Positions 10,755-21,864 are shown, counted from the first letter of the stretch. The stretch is 64,000 nt of DNA from Costus lasius (GCA_027563935.2 CM050454.1:21449501-21513500); one strand, 5' to 3'. Numbers and translations: made by a program. The notes: generated by a model from the letters alone, not told the origin.

Positions 10755-13262
10755 TGTCAGGCCTGGGTTAGGCCGGTTCAGCCCAAGCCTAAAACCAAGC
10801 CCCGGCGGAAGGTTACAAAGCGGAGCCCGAAGCTATGCACAAATCTTTCGGCCAAACGTTAATGTTGACCGTAAATCACCGAAGTTAGGGATGACACATG
10901 CATTCGATTCGGGTGAAAGCCGCACGACGAAGTCGTCATCTCCGCACCGCTCGGGCACGGAAGCGAGCTCGGCTACGCCTAAAGAAGCGGACAACGGCAG
11001 TTCGAGGGCTTCGAAGGGTTACTTGGATGCGGAAGTAGCTTGGCGACGGGCTTCTCGGACGCGTGAAGGAAGCTTGGACGCGGTCCAAGCGGAGTGCGCA
11101 GCGGAAGAAGCAGGCGGCGCCTCTTCCCGTTAAAAGGACCATCGAGCTTGGGAGAGGGGGATCTTAGGAGGGAGATCTCAATCAGCGACGTCAGCTCTCC
11201 ACCATCAACATCGTGCGAAGCTTGAGGAAGCTTCTGGGTAGTGACGGACGAGTCTTGAGTGAGGACTTGGAGCGTTTGTAACCGGCGTTGAGGAACGACC
11301 AGTGAGGGAGGGACGGGGGCGACGGTCAGGGGACCGACGCCGAAGACTTCTGTAAGCTGTCAGTGGGTTAATAAAGTCTTCTTCTTCTTCCCAAGCCTCT
11401 CCCCTATTTCTGTGTCCCGCGTATCGCCTTCACCCGTTCTCGGCGACTGATTTCGGCAGCGGGTAGCTGCTAGGGCTTCGACGACGACGGTCGTCGGCGG
11501 GGCGAGGCGAGGCGACGTCTCTTTCCTCTCCAGCGAGCTCACGAGTGCAACGGCGCTCGGCGGTAGAAAGCGATGCAGGCGGCGTCGCGAAGCGGAGCGA
11601 AGCGGAGCGAAGCGGAGCGAAGCGGAGCGAAGCGGAGCGAAGCGGAGCGAAGCGGAGCGAAGCGGAGCGAAGCGAAGCGAAGACGCGAGGAAGATGATGC
11701 AACAGTCATTCCGAACCATGATTTCGATTCCGCGACGGAAATTTGGGTGGCTAACGTCAGCGATTCGAAATTAACGAGCGGCACAGCGATTTGAAACTTC
11801 GGTGCGATTTTGACTTTCGGGTCAAAATTGATTTGGAGGTATTTTGGATTTAGGGTTTCCGATTGTTTTCTTAATTCGGGGATCGATTTTGGATGGCTAG
11901 GGTTAGAGTTTCTAATTTGGGAGAAACCTAATCCTTATTTGAGCGGAAGTTCACGCTCTAGTGTTCCGCCGGACGGCCGTAAGACATCGGTTAAGCGTTG
12001 TTTTTAGGGAGATCCGACCGGGGCGTGACACTAGCTGGCTTAAGGTTCTCCAACGGATCATTTTACCACGCCAAAACCCTAATTTTCGGCCCCAAAATCA
12101 CCCTCAAATCAAAACCCTAACTCAAATTTTGCCTTGGTCAATGTGATTTTGACCCGGTCAACCAAAATATGCCGTCAACGCTGCGCGCCGCTCGCCGAAT
12201 TGCCAGGCTGACATCATCCTTGCGTCAGCCACCTCAAATCGGTTCTCGCCGCGCGATTCATTTCGATTTTGACCGAAATCAAAATTGTTCGTTCGCCTCG
12301 AAGCGAACGCACTTCTACGCGTTGAGCTCTGCGGACGCTGCCTACGTCCTCGCCGGCTGAGCTCGTCGCCGGAGATAGGGCGTGTCGATAGGGTGAAGAC
12401 CCGCTCTCCGCCCTCAGCCCCTCGTCACCGGCTGGCAGTTGTCTGTCGCCGAAAATCATCGCCGAAGATGGTGGAATCTGGAAACAGGAATCTCGCCGAA
12501 AAAATAAGGGAAGACTTTACCGCTGTATTTCTCTCACAAAACCGATTACAAATCTCTTAGAGCCGACGACCCCGTCGCCCACCCCGCTCCCACTCGAACC
12601 TCTTGCCGGCGGCACACCTGCCATCGGTTACAATGCTCTCAGCTCATCGTCGCCCCCTGACGCCAGTTTTCCTCATATCTTCGCCCCCTGGCGGCATCAA
12701 AGCCCCTACTCTGGTAAGGTCAACGGCGCCGGTAGTGGCGCTCCCAGCGCACTCTCCCTCCTCCCTTCTCCTGCCCCTGCAACGAGTCTTATAGGGGGAA
12801 GAGTCTTGCCTTAGCTCCGCGTTAGCTACGCAGGTCGCCCGCTTCGTCCGCTGGAGAAATAATCGATCTCTCCGCCAGACCCGCTCCACTGCTTCGCGTA
12901 GATCACGCTGCCCACATCACCTGCTTCCGGAAGAGACGACGCCTAAGAGCCCTTTCGTCCGATTCCTCCGCAGCCTTCGAAGACAGCCGCTCACCTCGCA
13001 TCTTCGCTCGACGTCTCCGCTCGAATCGGATGTTCATCCTCTGCTAGTGCCATCCGCTTCTTCCGCCGCCGATGTCGTCGCCTAGGTCCGCATCCAATGA
13101 ACGCGGGGAAAGGAGACGCCGCACTATTTCTTCTTCCCAATTTCATGCGTGGACCCGATTTTGACTCTAAATCGGGCTCCGCTATTTGCTTCGCCACATG
13201 GGCTTGGGCCACCGCCCAGCTCGCTTCTCTTTGGGCCCGGCCCGGGGTTTTGGGGTCTAACA
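10755..13262. mobile_element. Large solo LTR-like element with perfect 5-bp target duplication
   Basis: The 2508-bp block starts TGTCAGGCC and ends GGTCTAACA; its reverse-complemented end reads TGTTAGACC, so the tips form TG..CA with a 9-bp imperfect inverted repeat. The 5-bp word CTAGG flanks it at 10750-10754 and 13263-13267. That matches an LTR integrated by a retroviral-type integrase and left as a solo LTR. The interior is GC-rich, with a TTAAAAGG promoter-like word near 11132, AATAAA at 11370-11375 and a 10-bp repeat at 11586-11681. An alternative end GGGCGTGACA at 12030, followed by CTAGC, would give a shorter 1276-bp LTR, but the target duplication is then imperfect. The internal open frames have no recognisable product. 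Confidence 0.7.
11586..11681. repeat. 10-bp minisatellite AGCGGAGCGA, 8 exact copies plus a variant
   Basis: Eight consecutive AGCGGAGCGA units (11591-11670) are followed by AGCGAAGCGA. The unit is a dimer of the pentamer AGCG(G/A). Because 10 is not a multiple of 3, every forward frame gives the same repeating peptide (S-G-A-K-R-S-E-A-E-R). This explains several overlapping open frames here that are not genes. Confidence 0.95.
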
Positions 13263-13267
13263 CTAGG

Positions 13268-13730
13268 TGTAGGTATGTTTATAGCCAAGTACCCCCAAGC
13301 TCCCCTGGGAAATAATCTTAGTATGCAAAATGGCCCTAGTGCCTGATGGCTACTTTGAGTCTCACTAGGCTAAAAAATTCTGCACATTCTTAGGGGGCTT
13401 AGGGGCATAAAAATCCTTGCCCAAGCCATGGAAATCCTTGCTTAGGGCATGGTTTTTCATTGTACCACCTAGCCCCCATAGTACCACATTGGCATATGAC
13501 AAAATATGATGTCCCACATCCATGCTACATGGACACAAACATATTTACATGACATTAGGGAGGTGTAACATGAGTTTTGACACTGAGCATCCTTTGGACC
13601 CTACTAGCAAGGCTGATGCAAACCCTCATAAAGTGGCGTACTAGCCCTTATGTGATTGATCTTTTCTATATGAATCTTTTTTCTATACATTAGAATTAGT
13701 AATAGTTAGAATTAGTAATATTAGAAATAG

Positions 13731-13782
<52 letters not shown>

Positions 13783-15047
13783 AATAATAATTAAAATATT
13801 ATTATTTTATGTACTCAATACTTCTATAGATAGAGGTTGCATCTATTTTGTAATCGAACAAGTAGATTAATATAATATAGCCTTTTGGGTTTTTCTATCT
13901 CTTCTCCTCTTCGCTATCTCTCTTTTCCTATACTCTAACATATACAATAAATAAGAGGAATATAATGACTTTTTATATATTTTAGAGATGAAATATTCAT
14001 CTCATCAGCAAAAGAAATATATAATTTTTAGATATTTTTCAAAGCTTATTTTATATAAAAATCAAGAGTAATATTACAATATACATTCCTAATCCATGAT
14101 CCATTAAATTTTAGTTATTTTCTTAGTGTTTGATTCACTAATGGTTGAATCTATGTTTCTTGTTTTGTTGTCTTTGATTGAATTAGTTGGCTGAAAAATA
14201 GTTTGTTTTTATTTAGTTAATGTCCTTTTAATTCTATTTTATGTGAATGGTTGCAAAATCTAGAATTTGGTTGGTTACAAAATAATTGTTGTTTTACTAG
14301 TTCATAATTGATAGATATTTATTATTTTTTATAATGTTCCTATTACTCTTGATATATGAAAATATTTTTTAAATATATATATTTTATTTCTTTGTAAGGA
14401 TCATACTATCCTACATAGTCTCTACTATTCCTAGGTAAGATCTCTAATAACTTGAATTCAATGCAACTTTGTCTTATGGCAAAAAAGATCCAAGGTAAAA
14501 AAAAACTTTTCTAGTACATGAAGTTGTCTACTTATTTCCATTATAAAATTAATAGTCAAGCCTCAATCATTAAATGTCTTTTCCTGATTCCAACACTTGG
14601 GTATCAAGCAAATGTAAGGCTGTCCATTTCCACAAGTGGAGCTATCAACTTGTTGAAACTTTGATATTTAAGTTATCAGAGTGGTTTTGTTTAATAAATT
14701 GTGGTCCAAATGCGATGAAGTGAATGCTGTTTATGAGTAAGAAAGTCCAGATAGCCAAGAACATATGATATAACTAGATACAGTTGAGAACAAAACGAGA
14801 AGTTGTACACAAGTTCTAGTTCAGTATAGTCGATAAAAATATATATCGTATCGCTAGAGGCAAATTTTTTGCAATTGACTTGAATTTTTACTTGCTAAAA
14901 ACTAATTAGGGAGATTCATGTCCTTAAGACTTGATAAGTATCAGTTTTATAATCTAGCATGATTGAGCAAGAGCCAACCCTATGATACTGAACCACAGAA
15001 AACAGAAGAATGTCAAAATGAAGATGTGAGAAATTACCTCTATTTCT
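13268..15047. other. AT-rich region downstream of the kinase gene
   Basis: No coding region is supported. It contains a (TA)n microsatellite at 13734-13779. Since the kinase is on the minus strand, the right part (about 14600-15047) should hold its 3' UTR. I could not pick a poly-A signal with confidence. Confidence 0.4.
13734..13779. repeat. (TA)n microsatellite
   Basis: About 23 uninterrupted TA dinucleotides. Confidence 0.95.
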
Positions 15048-16517
15048 TTATTCTGCATTGCTGATGGTTTTGGCAATCGGAGGCGATTCCGAAACTAGAT
15101 CTTTCAAACCAGGCTTTAGTTCCTTGTTGCAGAAGTCTTCGTACTCCTGTCCATCCCCAGCCTTCTTCTTCACCTCAACCACCACCATTGATGGTGTGAG
15201 CTCATACATGTCAACTCCGATCGTTAACGGACCCTTCTCACCCTCTCTCGTTCCTTCCAAGCTGATCCGACAGTCCTTCCTTCTGACCTGGAAGCTTGCA
15301 ACTTTCGCAATCTCCTCTAGTTTCGATACAATCTTTTCTGCAGGCTCCTTGGATAGGAACCTGGCCATCTGCCCTGTTTCTTCAAACAACCCCGAGAGGT
15401 CAAATCCCTTGGAGAATGATATGATATCGAATGCTGTCAGGCTCGGTGGTCTCGGCAACCTTTGTCGCTCGCTATGCTCATCAGAGAACGTGGCCGGACA
15501 CGAAGCAACAGAGCAATCCGATTCATATCCCGATTCGTACGTCTCATCCGGCTTGGTTTCACTGTCATTCTGCGTTAAGTCATTTTGTGGATCAGCCACA
15601 GAATGTAGTATGTTGTCTTCAATATAGAATCGGATTTTCCTGAACCCTTTCTTGAACCACGGATCCTCCATGATCTCGGGGACGGTGATTCGCGTTTGGG
15701 GATTCACATCGAGGAGGCGGTGGAGGAGGGGGACAAGGTCCTGCGAGAACCACCGCGGGCACCTAAAGACGCCCTTGTAGATCTTTCGGTACATGGCCAT
15801 TATGCTACGGTCGTAGAAGGGCAGGTGACCCGCCATGAGCACGAAGAGGATGACGCCGCAGGACCAAATGTCAACCTTTGCGCCGTCGTAGCCTCTCTGG
15901 GATAGCACCTCGGGGGCGACGTAGGCCGGCGTGCCGCAGAAGGTGTGGAACAGCCCGTCGCCGCGCATCTGGTCGGCCACGGCCGAGAGCCCAAAATCGG
16001 AGACCTTGAGGTCGCCGTGCTGGTCGAGCAGGAGGTTCTCAGGCTTGAGGTCTCGGTGGTAGACACCGCGGGCGTGGCAAAAGGCGACAGCGGAGATAAG
16101 TTGCTGGAAATAGCGACGGCCCGTGTCCTCGGCGAGGCGACCCTTGGAGACCCGCGAGAAAAGCTCGCCGCCACGGACGTACTCCATGATGAAGTAGATC
16201 TTGGTCTTTGTGGCCATGACCTCGAAGAGCTCGACGATGTAGGGGTGGCGAACACGGCGGAGTATGGCGATCTCACGCTTGATGTGGGCGACGAGGCCGC
16301 CCTTGACGATTGTCTCCTTGTCAATCGCCTTGATGGCAACGAGCTCGTCGGTATGCACGTTCCGGGCCACGTAGACCTTGGCGAAGGTGCCAGAGCCGAG
16401 GAGCTTCCCCACCTCAAATCGCCCAAGCAGAAGCCCTTTGCCTCCGCCACCATCACCCTTGTTCCCCTTCTTGTCCTTCTCGCTCGCCACCCCTGTCGTC
16501 GCGGCCAACTCCGCCAT
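15048..16517 (-). CDS. CIPK: CBL-interacting Ser/Thr protein kinase, CIPK12/18/19-like, intronless
   Basis: This 489-residue SNF1-related kinase (SnRK3) acts downstream of calcineurin B-like calcium sensors, usually at membranes, and phosphorylates transporters and channels. The kinase domain spans about residues 34-288: Gly loop GSGTFAKV (41-48), catalytic Lys63 in AIK, HRD at 154-156, DFG at 174-176 and APE at 201-203, all intact. After an acidic Ser-rich linker (about 305-350) comes the CBL-binding NAF/FISL motif at 359-381, here SLTAFDIISFSKGFDLSGLF, with Thr361 where most family members have Asn. A phosphatase-interaction region follows (about 386-445). The Gly/Lys-rich head (1-30), YESGYESDCS linker and EYEDFCNKELKP tail point to the intronless CIPK12/18/19 branch. 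Length is normal for the family (about 420-490). The first ATG is used because the family head lies directly behind it. GC at third positions falls from the 5' to the 3' half. It is intact and has no genic neighbour. Confidence 0.97.
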   Translation of the reverse strand: MAELAATTGVASEKDKKGNKGDGGGGKGLLLGRFEVGKLLGSGTFAKVYVARNVHTDELVAIKAIDKETIVKGGLVAHIKREIAILRRVRHPYIVELFEVMATKTKIYFIMEYVRGGELFSRVSKGRLAEDTGRRYFQQLISAVAFCHARGVYHRDLKPENLLLDQHGDLKVSDFGLSAVADQMRGDGLFHTFCGTPAYVAPEVLSQRGYDGAKVDIWSCGVILFVLMAGHLPFYDRSIMAMYRKIYKGVFRCPRWFSQDLVPLLHRLLDVNPQTRITVPEIMEDPWFKKGFRKIRFYIEDNILHSVADPQNDLTQNDSETKPDETYESGYESDCSVASCPATFSDEHSERQRLPRPPSLTAFDIISFSKGFDLSGLFEETGQMARFLSKEPAEKIVSKLEEIAKVASFQVRRKDCRISLEGTREGEKGPLTIGVDMYELTPSMVVVEVKKKAGDGQEYEDFCNKELKPGLKDLVSESPPIAKTISNAE

Positions 16518-16657
16518 TAGAACTCGGATCTCAATTCTCCTTCTTCGTCTTCCACAAGCCAGTAGATTTGCTATCGGCTCTTCACTTTGTCGTTAGGCTG
16601 TGTGGGCAAGAGAACAGCCCGCGGCCGCGTGAGAATTATTGGGGGTTTGTTGCGAAA

Positions 16658-16712
16658 CGTGACGGCGGAGTGCCGGAAACCAGAAAACCGAGCTCGTGAT
16701 TGGTCCGTCACG
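16658..16712 (-). promoter_or_regulatory. Candidate kinase promoter elements: CGTGACGG inverted pair and CCAAT
   Basis: About 140-195 bp upstream of the kinase ATG, CGTGACGG (16658-16665) and its exact reverse complement CCGTCACG (16705-16712) form an inverted pair. Each contains the TGACG core recognised by TGA-class bZIP factors. Between them, 16699-16703 read on the minus strand is CCAAT, a usual NF-Y site. No clear TATA box was seen between these and the ATG. The sites are visible; their function is inferred. Confidence 0.4.
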
Positions 16713-18327
16713 CAATAAAAAAGGAACAACGTATCTGTTTGTGTTTCAAACCCGCTCGCTTGTGTTGTGGTTTACGTTTTAGTAACGCTGAGTAGAGTAG
16801 TCGATTAAGTCACGACTCTCAAATGAAAACGTAAAAATTCCCACTTCAAGTTCAAGAATCAAGATGCGCGAAATTGCCATGACGCGGACCTGGATGCACC
16901 TTCTCGTGCCTTGAGTCGTGAACCAGTGGTTATTCATGCAATTGCAGGAAGGTTCAAATTACGGACGATAAATACAATAGTATTAAGTTCACTTACCGAA
17001 AAAATTGTGGCAGCAGGAGATTCAACCGTCGGCCAAAAAAATTATGACACATATTCGTAAAATGAAATCCTAAATTTTGTAAAATCTAAAGATGCGTGTC
17101 ATTTCACGAAATCCTATACTATCATTTTGTATAATGCCGTAAGACAGCCAAGTACCTGCTGCTACTGTTCAGCTGAGTATCCAACCTAAAAATTTTTTCA
17201 AGGTTACCTCCACGATGATTAAACGTCACAACGAGCCCCACTGTTGTATACAGCCGGATTGCAGCTACGAACAGGTATAAAGCAGGGATGATAAAAGAAA
17301 ATTAATGTCCCTCGACAGTTGGCCGCAACAGTTTGACATTGCAACTTGGAGCTGCGTTCTTAATTCTTATGGTAAACAAGCAAAATTTTTGACCAAGTTT
17401 GACATTTTGACCAAGTTTGACAAATCATTATTTTATTAAATTATATACACAATTATATTGAAGATTTTTTTTTTTTGATGTAAAGTAACGAAGGTATAGT
17501 TGGACTTTTAAGTAACAAAAAAATAGTTACGAAAATTAAAAAATGACAAAAGAAAAGTTTTATTGAAAACTTAATTTGCGCCATTAAATTTAAAGATTTG
17601 CGAGCAAATTTTTAAAGTTTACTGAATATTTTATTAATTATAAAATATCAACCATTACCATAATAGTCAGATCACATTCATTACAACAGCTACTCTTAAT
17701 GCAGCATCCTCAATTTGATAATTGTTTTCCTTAACAACAATCATATGCATACAATTTACATTCATTTACAAATCGCCCATTCGTTAATGTACTCCTTTTT
17801 GAATGATCGTATAAAATCACAATAGACATTCATTTGTATGTAATAATTAGTATTGTATAAATTAATTTAATGTATATTATTTAAATCAATTAATATAAGT
17901 TGTTTTTTTATTTTTGATATAAGTAAGCTATTCATTAGAACTCGATTCTAAGACTTTGTTATTAATAATAAAAATTACCAACTAAATTAACTAACATATT
18001 TTCATATATTAACACTAACATATTATTCAAGCCAATACATAACAATGTTTGAATTCAATTTTTTTCTCAACATGATGATTTGATAAATTATGAAAAATCA
18101 CTTTTAGTATTATAATTAAATAACCAACAGAGTTCAATATTAATATATAAATTTTAAAAGTCCTAAATAATTAAAATTAATAGATAATTTAAAACTTTAT
18201 AATTAGTCTACAAACTACCTTTGCCCATCTATAAGTACATAAAGTGTCCTAGCTTTCTAAGGCATCATGGCTTAAGTAGTGAAATAATAGATACATAAAA
18301 CAAAAGACAATGAGTCAATGTTACAAA
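16713..18327. other. Upstream intergenic DNA, mostly AT-rich
   Basis: No supported gene. The first part (16713-17000) may belong to the kinase promoter. The remainder is AT-rich sequence, with GACCAAGTTTGACA-like words repeated near 17391-17420. It ends at the left tip of the hAT-like element. Confidence 0.4.
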
Positions 18328-18758
18328 TAGGAATGACAAAGAGTTAGTGACCTGCATTTTTACCAAATACCTAAACTCATCTTCATTATTAATACTTAAT
18401 AAACAAACTTGATCCGAACCTTGGTTAGGTACCGATCATATAAACCGAACCCGAGTCGATCAAGTACTAGAGACTCGTGAGTACCCAAGATCTAGTAATT
18501 GAGGCTAGAAGCAAAGTAGGGAGACTGAGGAGTGCAATTCATAAGCGGATGGGGCCCCGCTCGGAGTGCCCCCATCCACTTAAGATTTTTCTTCGAGATT
18601 GAGGGGGTGGCACGGGCAGAGGTGGGTGCAGTGAAGTAGTGGGAGAGTGCAACGAGGGCATGACACTAGAGGAAAGCAGTGTGCAAGGGACGGGTGGGGG
18701 GTGGTCAGGGTGGGCCCACCATTGAGCAAGAGTGATGGGCAAAGGTAGACGCGGGGTG

Positions 18759-19015
18759 TGTTAAAAATAGAAATAGTAAACACGACTTATGTTGTGTATA
18801 TGTCTCATGAGGTTTGAGCTGTCGTGAGGGTTGAGTTGAGGGTTAGGGGTATTTTATTTTTAGCCATAGGTCGCTAATTTATTTTCCTATAAATATGTGT
18901 ACTTTGTTTGTTTTATGTAGCAGCAGCATTTTAATACAAGTGATTACGTTGTCTTTTTGTCTCTTCCTTGTGTGTGCTTTCTCTCATCACTGTGCTTCTG
19001 CCTATGTTGCTGCCA
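18759..19015 (+). repeat. 5' LTR of element C
   Basis: Matches 28610-28867 along its length, with scattered substitutions. A TATAAATATG promoter-like word at about 18890 is conserved in both. The end is placed at TGCCA, where similarity stops. Confidence 0.85.
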
Positions 19016-19019
19016 ATAG

Positions 19020-19030
19020 TGGCATCAAAG
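19020..19030 (+). other. Degenerate primer-binding site of element C
   Basis: TGGCATCAAAG differs at two positions from the usual initiator-Met site TGGTATCAGAG and lies four bases after the LTR, where it is expected. Confidence 0.55.
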
Positions 19031-19139
19031 TAAGGTTGAAGAACTGCTCTAGCAAAAAGTTAAATCTCAATTTTTGCCTAGCGACGTTGCAGCCGAGAGA
19101 CGGTATAGCTGAGGGCCTGTTGCTCGTTGGGTGAGAAAA

Positions 19140-19238
19140 ATCTCACTACTATTGTGAGATATGAATCGTGAAGATCTTCGCTGAGAAAGAAGGATCCGTT
19201 GACGAGAGAAGAAAAATCTCACCGAGGTTGTGAGATTT
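19140..19238 (+). other. Two matched hairpins in the leader of element C
   Basis: ATCTCAC (19140-19146) pairs with GTGAGAT (19154-19160) across a 7-nt loop. AAATCTCAC (19214-19222) pairs with GTGAGATTT (19230-19238), again across 7 nt. The stems are the same sequence and the loops differ. Position after the primer site and before gag suggests an RNA packaging or dimerisation signal; that role is inferred. Confidence 0.5.
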
Positions 19239-20351
19239 GTTTGATAAGAAAAATCTGATTGGGAGATATGAAGATTGCTTATAGTGAAGATCAAGTTGTT
19301 GAGAGACAAAGATCTTAGTCACAAAGAGAAGAAAAAAATCTTGTCGAAACTGAGATTTGTTGTTGTCTTTGGACAAAATACTTGACGTTCGTCGCGAGTT
19401 ATTGTTGCTGAGCCTAATAGACCAACGCGTCAAAGGCGTCATGGTCCTATTGCTTCCGCCAGCGGCTGAACAAAATCGTCATTTGCTATTTCAGTGCCAC
19501 TCTCGGAGTCGCGCTGCCGAATCTCTGCTGCTTAGTATTGCGGCTCGCTGTAGATCCACTTGATATGCTATTCCAAATCTCGACGCTTGCTGTCGCCTGC
19601 CGATTACTGCCAATGATGAACGCGTTGCCCTAAATCCATCGCTGCTCAATTTGAAAATTTACCCCGCTACTTGTTTCGGCACTAGGCGAATAATCTGCTG
19701 TTCGCCTGCCGATTTGCCGACGACCATTGCTGAAGAAGACAAGAAGAGTCTCGTCTGAAAAATCTGCTCGACGAATCCTTTCGTCGCTCACGAAGCACCG
19801 CCGCTCGCTTCCAACATCAAAGATTTGCCGCCGACTGTCGCAAGCTCGTGTCGTGACCGACACCACCCAACAGTGCAGCCCTAAATGCTGAACGCGAGCA
19901 ACACCTGCAGACTGTTGCTCTGCTTGATGAAGAAGAGACGTTGAAGAAGCTTGCTGAAACATCTCGATCAAATCTCCAGATTTGTTCGCAGATCCAGCGA
20001 CGAGTCGCTTCTCGCCTGTCAACGAAAAACCTCTTTTCCTCACGCGGCTAAATTCCAGCATCGAACGCCAATGACCATTCTTTCGCTGCCGAGTCGCCTG
20101 TTCTGTTCAACATTTGCTTGAACCAACCAGGAATCCCTTGCGGCTGAATTCCGCCGCCTGATCGACGAGCGTTGAAGCCACTCCAGCTCTGCTCGCAGAT
20201 TCAGCGACGCTCAGAAAAATGCGTCGCTAAACCTTTCGCCCGCCGACCGTCACAAGGTCGAGCTACTACTAGAAAATCATTGATTACTCAGCCAGTCGCC
20301 GACCACCGGCTTTTGCTGTCGCCAGCCCAGTGCCTGGAACTGCTCGTAGGC
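19239..20351 (+). other. Leader of element C, non-coding
   Basis: No supported frame. The sequence is rich in TCGCCGA/CTGCCGAT words and in GAAGATCTT-like pieces, and it continues at 26617 after the inserted element A. Confidence 0.5.
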
Positions 20352-21840
20352 TGGTGCGTTGCATTTACATCATGTTTTTGCCTATATTTTAGATTATATT
20401 TTGGGCTTAATTGAATGATTTTATGCAATTTTTAGTGTTTTTACTTCACTTTGCACAGAATCTTCACTTTTCTTGGTTTTATTAAAAATGTAGGTAAAAT
20501 GGCATAAAAATGATGAATTTTGCAAGTTTTAAAGCCAAAGCACAATTCCCGAGAAAATCACGAGCTTACACGTCAAATTTGGAGCGAAAATAGTGAAGAT
20601 CGAGACTTTCATGACCTTAGCCGTAATTACTGGGCCGGCCGTAATTTTGCGTTCGAAGGGCGATGAAATCGGCTAAGTAAAAAAAGTTCACAAAAACTTT
20701 CACGGGTGAGGCCGTGAATCCATCACGGTCCGTGAAACTTTCTATGTACAAAAGGGATGTACACACAGAGACATTTACGGCCTTGGCCATAAACACATTA
20801 CGGGCCGTGAATATTTTCGCTTTTCGTGTTTCTCACTCGATTCGATCCCAAATTGTACCAGAATTGAACCAAACTCTCTAGAAACCTTCCTAGATGGGTT
20901 CTATACTGATTAGACTATAAAAGGAAGGGTTTTGAAGGGTTTCAGGGGCTTCTACGCATGAAAACGAAGGGCTATAGCGGCAGCGGCGAAAATCAATTTT
21001 AAGGGAAAATTTCGGCGAGAGATCACGCAAAGGAGAGGAGAGGATTTGACGGTTCATCTTCATCACCAGATCAAGGGGAAGAGTTCTAATTACTTTCCTA
21101 GTGTCTTTTTGCATTATTTTAGAGAGATTACATGTTGAATTCATCTATGAACATACTATTTGCTTTGAACATGAACATGTAAACATTATTTTGTGATTTA
21201 GGAAGTAGCCCGTTGAAAGATTTATGAATTAAACTTGTTGTTTAAATCTTTAACATGGATTTTATAGATTTGATTTGATTAGAATTATGTCTATTATGTA
21301 ATTTACCATGATCAAGTAATTTTATGTCTTAGACGTTGCGAGAAGGACCGAGAGGTGAATCGCAACGTCAGAACTATTCTTTTCAAACCTACGAATCCGA
21401 TCACGAGAGTAGTTCAGATTCGTTTGAAGGATTCCATGGTTTTTCACAGAACTTAATGGGTCTAGTTACGTTAACTGTCACGAGAGTAGGGAGTTAGTGT
21501 AGCTAGGTACCGGATTACACTTCGAGAGGAGAAAATCTGTACCTTATGAAAAATCTCTTTCAACACTATAATTTTCTGTTCAAAGATTTTATTTTTATTA
21601 AATTCATAATTATCAATGTGGCAAAACCCCGAATCCTGAATTTATCCAAATTGATTTTTACCAAAATGCTATCTCTGTTTCTTTTTATCGTACTTAGAAG
21701 TTTTCAAAAACAAAAACCACAAATTTGATTCGTCTAGATATAGATCGACCGTGTAATCGGTACTTGACCACTTGATCCTCGTTGGGAACGATAATCTTTT
21801 TATTACATCGATAAATCCGTGCACTTGCGGATCGCTATCA
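20352..21840 (+). repeat. 5' LTR of element A
   Basis: Begins TGGTGCGTTGC and ends CGGATCGCTATCA. It matches 25133-26616 throughout. Confidence 0.9.
20605..20925 (+). promoter_or_regulatory. LTR promoter of element A: palindrome cluster and TATA box
   Basis: Between 20608 and 20812 lie repeated half-sites CCGTAATTAC, GGCCGTAATT, GGCCGTGAATCC, GGTCCGTGAAA and GGGCCGTGAAT in both orientations. They are followed 100 bp later by TATAAAAG at 20916-20923. The same block recurs in the 3' LTR (about 25385-25700). A clustered upstream-activator arrangement is inferred. Confidence 0.55.
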
Positions 21841-21846
21841 AGTTTT

Positions 21847-21864
21847 TGGCGCCATTGTCGGGGA
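21847..21864 (+). other. Primer-binding site of element A
   Basis: TGGCGCCATTGTCGGGGA, six bases after the LTR, matches the tRNA-Asp-type site (TGGCGCC.TTGCCGGGGA) common in plant Gypsy elements of the Athila/Tat kind. Confidence 0.8.

Noticed and set aside
11360..11794. Several overlapping frames encoding Arg/Ser/Ala/Glu repeats
   Set aside because: All arise from the 10-bp repeat, which gives the same peptide in every frame.
15047..15052. TTTATT (AATAAA on the minus strand) as poly-A signal of the kinase
   Set aside because: It overlaps the stop codon, so it cannot serve as a normal 3' UTR signal.
15058..16596. Long open frames opposite and overlapping the kinase gene
   Set aside because: They are shadows of the GC-rich CIPK coding sequence; none has a domain, and the minus-strand kinase frame explains the lack of stops.
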